Shown here: positions 61,367 to 64,000 of the stretch, piece by piece
Layout: each line of letters opens with the position of its first letter
Position numbering within the stretch: the first letter of the stretch is position 1
NCBI GenBank assembly: GCA_017620335.1
Contig: JAFZQO010000052.1
Span: 1 to 64,000 of the forward strand
Direction of reading: 5' to 3'
DNA length: 64,000 nucleotides
Source: Bacteroidales bacterium
GTDB taxonomy: Bacteria; Bacteroidota; Bacteroidia; Bacteroidales; UBA932
Notes under the pieces: model-generated
The model's input: the letters and a program-made list of their open reading frames with translations, nothing else
What the model was told of the DNA's origin: nothing
The model's database searches: none
Position numbers and translations under genes: made by a program

Positions 61367-62536
61367 ATGCTCCGCCTGCTCATCATAACCGACTTCACGG
61401 AGTCCTTCGCGCGCAAGCTGCTGAAGGGCATTGTGGACTATTCACGCACCAAGGAGCAGTGGGTAATATGCCGCATGCCTCCAGCGTACAAGGCGCAGAT
61501 CGGAATTCCGGGCGTGGTCAGGTTCGCAAAGGACTGGGGCGCCGACGCCGTCATCGGGCAGTTCGAGGAGACCGACGACGTCGGCCTCTTTGCCAAGAAC
61601 GGCATCGCCGCAGTAGCGCAGGATTTCAAGAAACGCTTCACCTCCATCCCCAACATCACCGCGGATTACATCGGGACGGGACGCATGGCCGCGCGTTTCT
61701 ACATAGACAGGGGCTTCCGCAACTTCGGCTTCTTCGGCTTCAACCACGTCTGCTGGTCCGACGAGCGTCTCGAAGGCTTCCGCCGGGAAGTGGAGGAAGC
61801 CGGCTTCGGCGACTCATTCTATCCCTACAACCTGCAGGACATCGACCATCTGTGGTACTATGAGCGTGACAAGATGGCGGAATGGCTGCGCATGATCCCC
61901 AAGCCCATAGGCATCATGGCCTGCGACGACAACCAGGGCAACAACCTCATAGAAGCCTGCCACTCAGCCGGAGTGAAGATACCTTCCGAAGTGTCGGTCA
62001 TGGGCGTGGATAACGACGAACTTCTATGCAACCTGGGCAGCACCACAATGTCCAGCATATCGGTAGACATAGAGGAAGGAGGCTGGAAGACCGCGGAGCT
62101 CATCGAGCGCATGGTCTCCTTCCCCGGGGCACCGGTCGAGGATGTGGTCCTGAATCCTGTCAAGATAGTCGGCCGCATGTCCACCGCCGCCTTCGCCACG
62201 GACGACGACCAGATCCAGAAGGCGGTCCAGTTCATACACAGGAACTACCAGAAGAAGATCTCGGTCAAGGACGTGACGGCCGAGGTCGCGTTGTCCCGCA
62301 GGCTCCTCGAACGGAGGTTCAAGAGCGTGACGGGACAGACCATCTACCAGTATATCACAGACCTGAAGATAAAGCATTTCTCGGAAATGCTCCTGAATAC
62401 GGGGGACCAGGTGATCAACATCGCCCTCTCGCTGGGGGAGAACGACACCAAGAGCATCGCCAGGCGCTTCAAACAGCTGTACGGATGCACCCCGCACGAA
62501 TGGAGGGAAATACATCAAAAAGATAAACAGACATGA
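61367..62536 (+). CDS. XylR-type AraC-family regulator with periplasmic-binding-like sensor
   Basis: 389 residues. The N-terminal two thirds is a LacI/periplasmic-binding-like sensor (IITDFTESFARKLLKGIV near the start, GIMACDDNQGNNLIEACHSAG near 190-205), followed by an AraC-type HTH (about 285-385, with two HTH motifs: TAEVALSRRLLERRFK and NIALSLGENDTKSIARRFK). It probably senses a sugar from this locus and activates the PUL. Overlaps the next gene by 4 bases (ATGA). Confidence 0.92.
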   Translation: MLRLLIITDFTESFARKLLKGIVDYSRTKEQWVICRMPPAYKAQIGIPGVVRFAKDWGADAVIGQFEETDDVGLFAKNGIAAVAQDFKKRFTSIPNITADYIGTGRMAARFYIDRGFRNFGFFGFNHVCWSDERLEGFRREVEEAGFGDSFYPYNLQDIDHLWYYERDKMAEWLRMIPKPIGIMACDDNQGNNLIEACHSAGVKIPSEVSVMGVDNDELLCNLGSTTMSSISVDIEEGGWKTAELIERMVSFPGAPVEDVVLNPVKIVGRMSTAAFATDDDQIQKAVQFIHRNYQKKISVKDVTAEVALSRRLLERRFKSVTGQTIYQYITDLKIKHFSEMLLNTGDQVINIALSLGENDTKSIARRFKQLYGCTPHEWREIHQKDKQT

Positions 62537-64000
62537 GAAAACCCATCATCCTGGCCGCCCTGCTGATGCTGGCGGGCGCCCTGCACACCGGAGCGCAGCA
62601 GCCGGACGCCATCCGTCAGCTCGAGCTCCATCCGGAATTCCTGGACGGAACCGACTACCTCTGTCCGACAGGGCCGGCGGCCCTGACTCCGGCTCCGAAG
62701 GGTTACAAAGCCTTCTATATCAGCCACTATGGCCGCCATGGCGCACGTTATGCCTGGCAGAGCGACATGTACTCCAGCCTGAACGAAGTCTTCTCCACGC
62801 AGGAAAAGGAGGGCAACCTCACGGAGCAGGGTAAGGACTACAAGCGTCGCTTCGACAGCCTCTTCCCGTCGGTGCGCTACCGCACCGGGGACCTCTCCCG
62901 CAAGGGCTGGCAGCAGCAGCAGGAACTCGCCGCGCGCATATACGCCAACTTCCCTGAGGTATTCCCTGACGGGGCCCATGTCCGTGCCTGGACGTCGACT
63001 TCCACCCGGTGCGTCATGACCATGTCGGCTTTCTGTATCGGGCTCAAGGGACGCAACCCCAAACTGGATATTTTCGAGAATTTCGGCGTGTATTTCCTGC
63101 CGGCCATCCTGCCCATGGACCGCAGCAACCCCTTCCGCCGCGAGGTCATACCCGAGACACCGCTGGCTTTCAAGGAGACCTGGGAGGAGTACGTGGACAG
63201 GACCGTCGACTACAAGTCCATCCTCGCGCGCCTCTTCAAGGACCCGGACAAGGCTGTTTCCGAAGAGGACCAGTGGAATCTGGCGTCGTACTTGTATTTC
63301 TTCGCGGCGGGCATGGCCAGCCTTGACACCGATCTGGACTTCACGGATATCTTCACACCCGAGGACCGCATCGCCCTCTGGAAGGCCGACGATTTCCAGT
63401 TCTACGCCAACGCCTGGCCCACCCATCTGGGATACAGCCCCATCGTTGACGACATCATCGCCAAGGCCGACGCGAGGATAGCCGCCGGCGAGGTTGGCGC
63501 GGACCTTCGTTTCGGCCATGACTACACTTTCCTGCCGCTGCTCATGACGCTCGGCGTCAACGGATACAACCACTCCGTGGAGAATCCGGACGACATCCCC
63601 ATGTGGTGCCGCCTGCAGGACGTCCCCATGGGAGCGAACCTCCAGTTCGTATTCTACCGCAGCAAGCGTTCGCCGAAGGTGCTGTTCAAGGTACTCCTCA
63701 ACGGTCAGGAGGCCCGCCTGCCGCTCGCGACCGACACCTTCCCCTACTATGACTGGGATGCTTTCAAGAACCAGGGCTACAGCCCCGTGATGGGCGGAGT
63801 GACGACCATCGACACGACCGTCCCGGAGGTCTCCGGCCTGTGCGCGGCTCCCGCCGGTGACGGCATGCTGGCCGCCTCCGACGACAACGGTGTGTACCAT
63901 GTCGCCTGGGACGGCACCACCACGGAGTTCTTCAACAGCCACATGGACTGCGAGGGCGTGACGATCGACCCTGAGACGAAGGACGTCTATTACATTATCG
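62533..64000 (+). CDS. Histidine phosphatase (phytase-like) fused to a beta-propeller-like domain, truncated by window end
   Basis: 489 codons seen. Signal peptide (to about 22), then a histidine acid phosphatase domain: SHYGRHGARY with R68-H69-G70-x-R72, and the catalytic His329-Asp330 in FGHDYTF. From about 427 a second domain begins: PEVSGLCAAPAGDG and HMDCEGVTIDPETKDVY look like the SdiA-regulated / phytase-esterase-like beta-propeller. It frees phosphate, perhaps from phytate or a sugar phosphate. In the PUL it is coupled to the regulator by a 4-base overlap. Confidence 0.82.
   Translation, partial: MRKPIILAALLMLAGALHTGAQQPDAIRQLELHPEFLDGTDYLCPTGPAALTPAPKGYKAFYISHYGRHGARYAWQSDMYSSLNEVFSTQEKEGNLTEQGKDYKRRFDSLFPSVRYRTGDLSRKGWQQQQELAARIYANFPEVFPDGAHVRAWTSTSTRCVMTMSAFCIGLKGRNPKLDIFENFGVYFLPAILPMDRSNPFRREVIPETPLAFKETWEEYVDRTVDYKSILARLFKDPDKAVSEEDQWNLASYLYFFAAGMASLDTDLDFTDIFTPEDRIALWKADDFQFYANAWPTHLGYSPIVDDIIAKADARIAAGEVGADLRFGHDYTFLPLLMTLGVNGYNHSVENPDDIPMWCRLQDVPMGANLQFVFYRSKRSPKVLFKVLLNGQEARLPLATDTFPYYDWDAFKNQGYSPVMGGVTTIDTTVPEVSGLCAAPAGDGMLAASDDNGVYHVAWDGTTTEFFNSHMDCEGVTIDPETKDVYYII

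Noticed and set aside
62515-63942. Open frame of 475 codons on the minus strand at the right end
   Set aside because: Antisense to the phosphatase, which has RHGxR and HD motifs and a signal peptide.

Overview
The window looks like chromosome of a GC-rich gut-type Bacteroidales (Bacteroidota). The evidence is a SusC/SusD pair with glycosidases, FISUMP, DUF4249 and DUF5687 families, FecI/FecR regulation of a TonB receptor, many lipoproteins, a rod operon of Bacteroidota type, and promoters of the form TTTG-N20-TAnnTTTG with almost no Shine-Dalgarno sites. Genus cannot be told from the sequence alone. Most of the window is clearly GC-rich; 1-4100 and roughly 8080-10560 are AT-rich and look acquired.

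Layout. 1-4121 is the right end of an integrative element: a truncated minus-strand gene, an OLD-type ATPase/TOPRIM nuclease (candidate defence gene), a tyrosine recombinase, and a 3' tRNA fragment that looks like the attachment site, followed by what was probably the tRNA terminator. 4207-8078 holds a FISUMP lipoprotein, a small membrane protein with a winged-helix regulator, and a DUF5687/ABC exporter operon behind two matching palindromes. 8344-10558 is an AT-rich islet with a DUF4143 ATPase, a frameshifted gene and an orphan ORF. 10590-16462 is a TerB-DnaJ / ECF sigma / FecR / DUF4249 / TonB receptor locus. 16543-20285 has a double metallo-beta-lactamase lipoprotein, a LolA-like protein and RmuC. 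20321-24738 has a 748-residue unknown membrane protein and a radical SAM enzyme with two tandem paralogous lipoproteins (rSAM/lipoprotein system). 24789-25833 is a RAYT transposase with its REP-like hairpins. 25869-30694 carries comF, fabG, a DUF456 protein, an aminopeptidase P and a lipoprotein.

30789-44733 is cell-wall and housekeeping DNA: PBP1A-Ddl-PrmC in one operon, divergent topA, an Lrp regulator convergent with ispD, then mreB-mreC-mreD-PBP2-rodA. 44730-47594 has a nitroreductase, an OprP-like porin and a GH5 glucanase. 47599-51459 has a fimbrillin-like/LRR/M64 peptidase fusion and a Big_2 lipoprotein. 51631 to the end is a polysaccharide utilisation locus: GH2-SusC-SusD leftward, and GH20, a XylR-type regulator and a histidine phosphatase/propeller fusion rightward. 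The GH2 carries a GSD motif like exo-beta-glucosaminidases, which together with GH20 points to an amino-sugar-containing glycan.

The strongest leads are the rSAM/two-lipoprotein system, the RAYT with a hairpin overlapping its stop codon, the M64 fusion, and the PUL with the GSD-type GH2 and the phosphatase fusion. All family names come from reading motifs by eye; no search was run.
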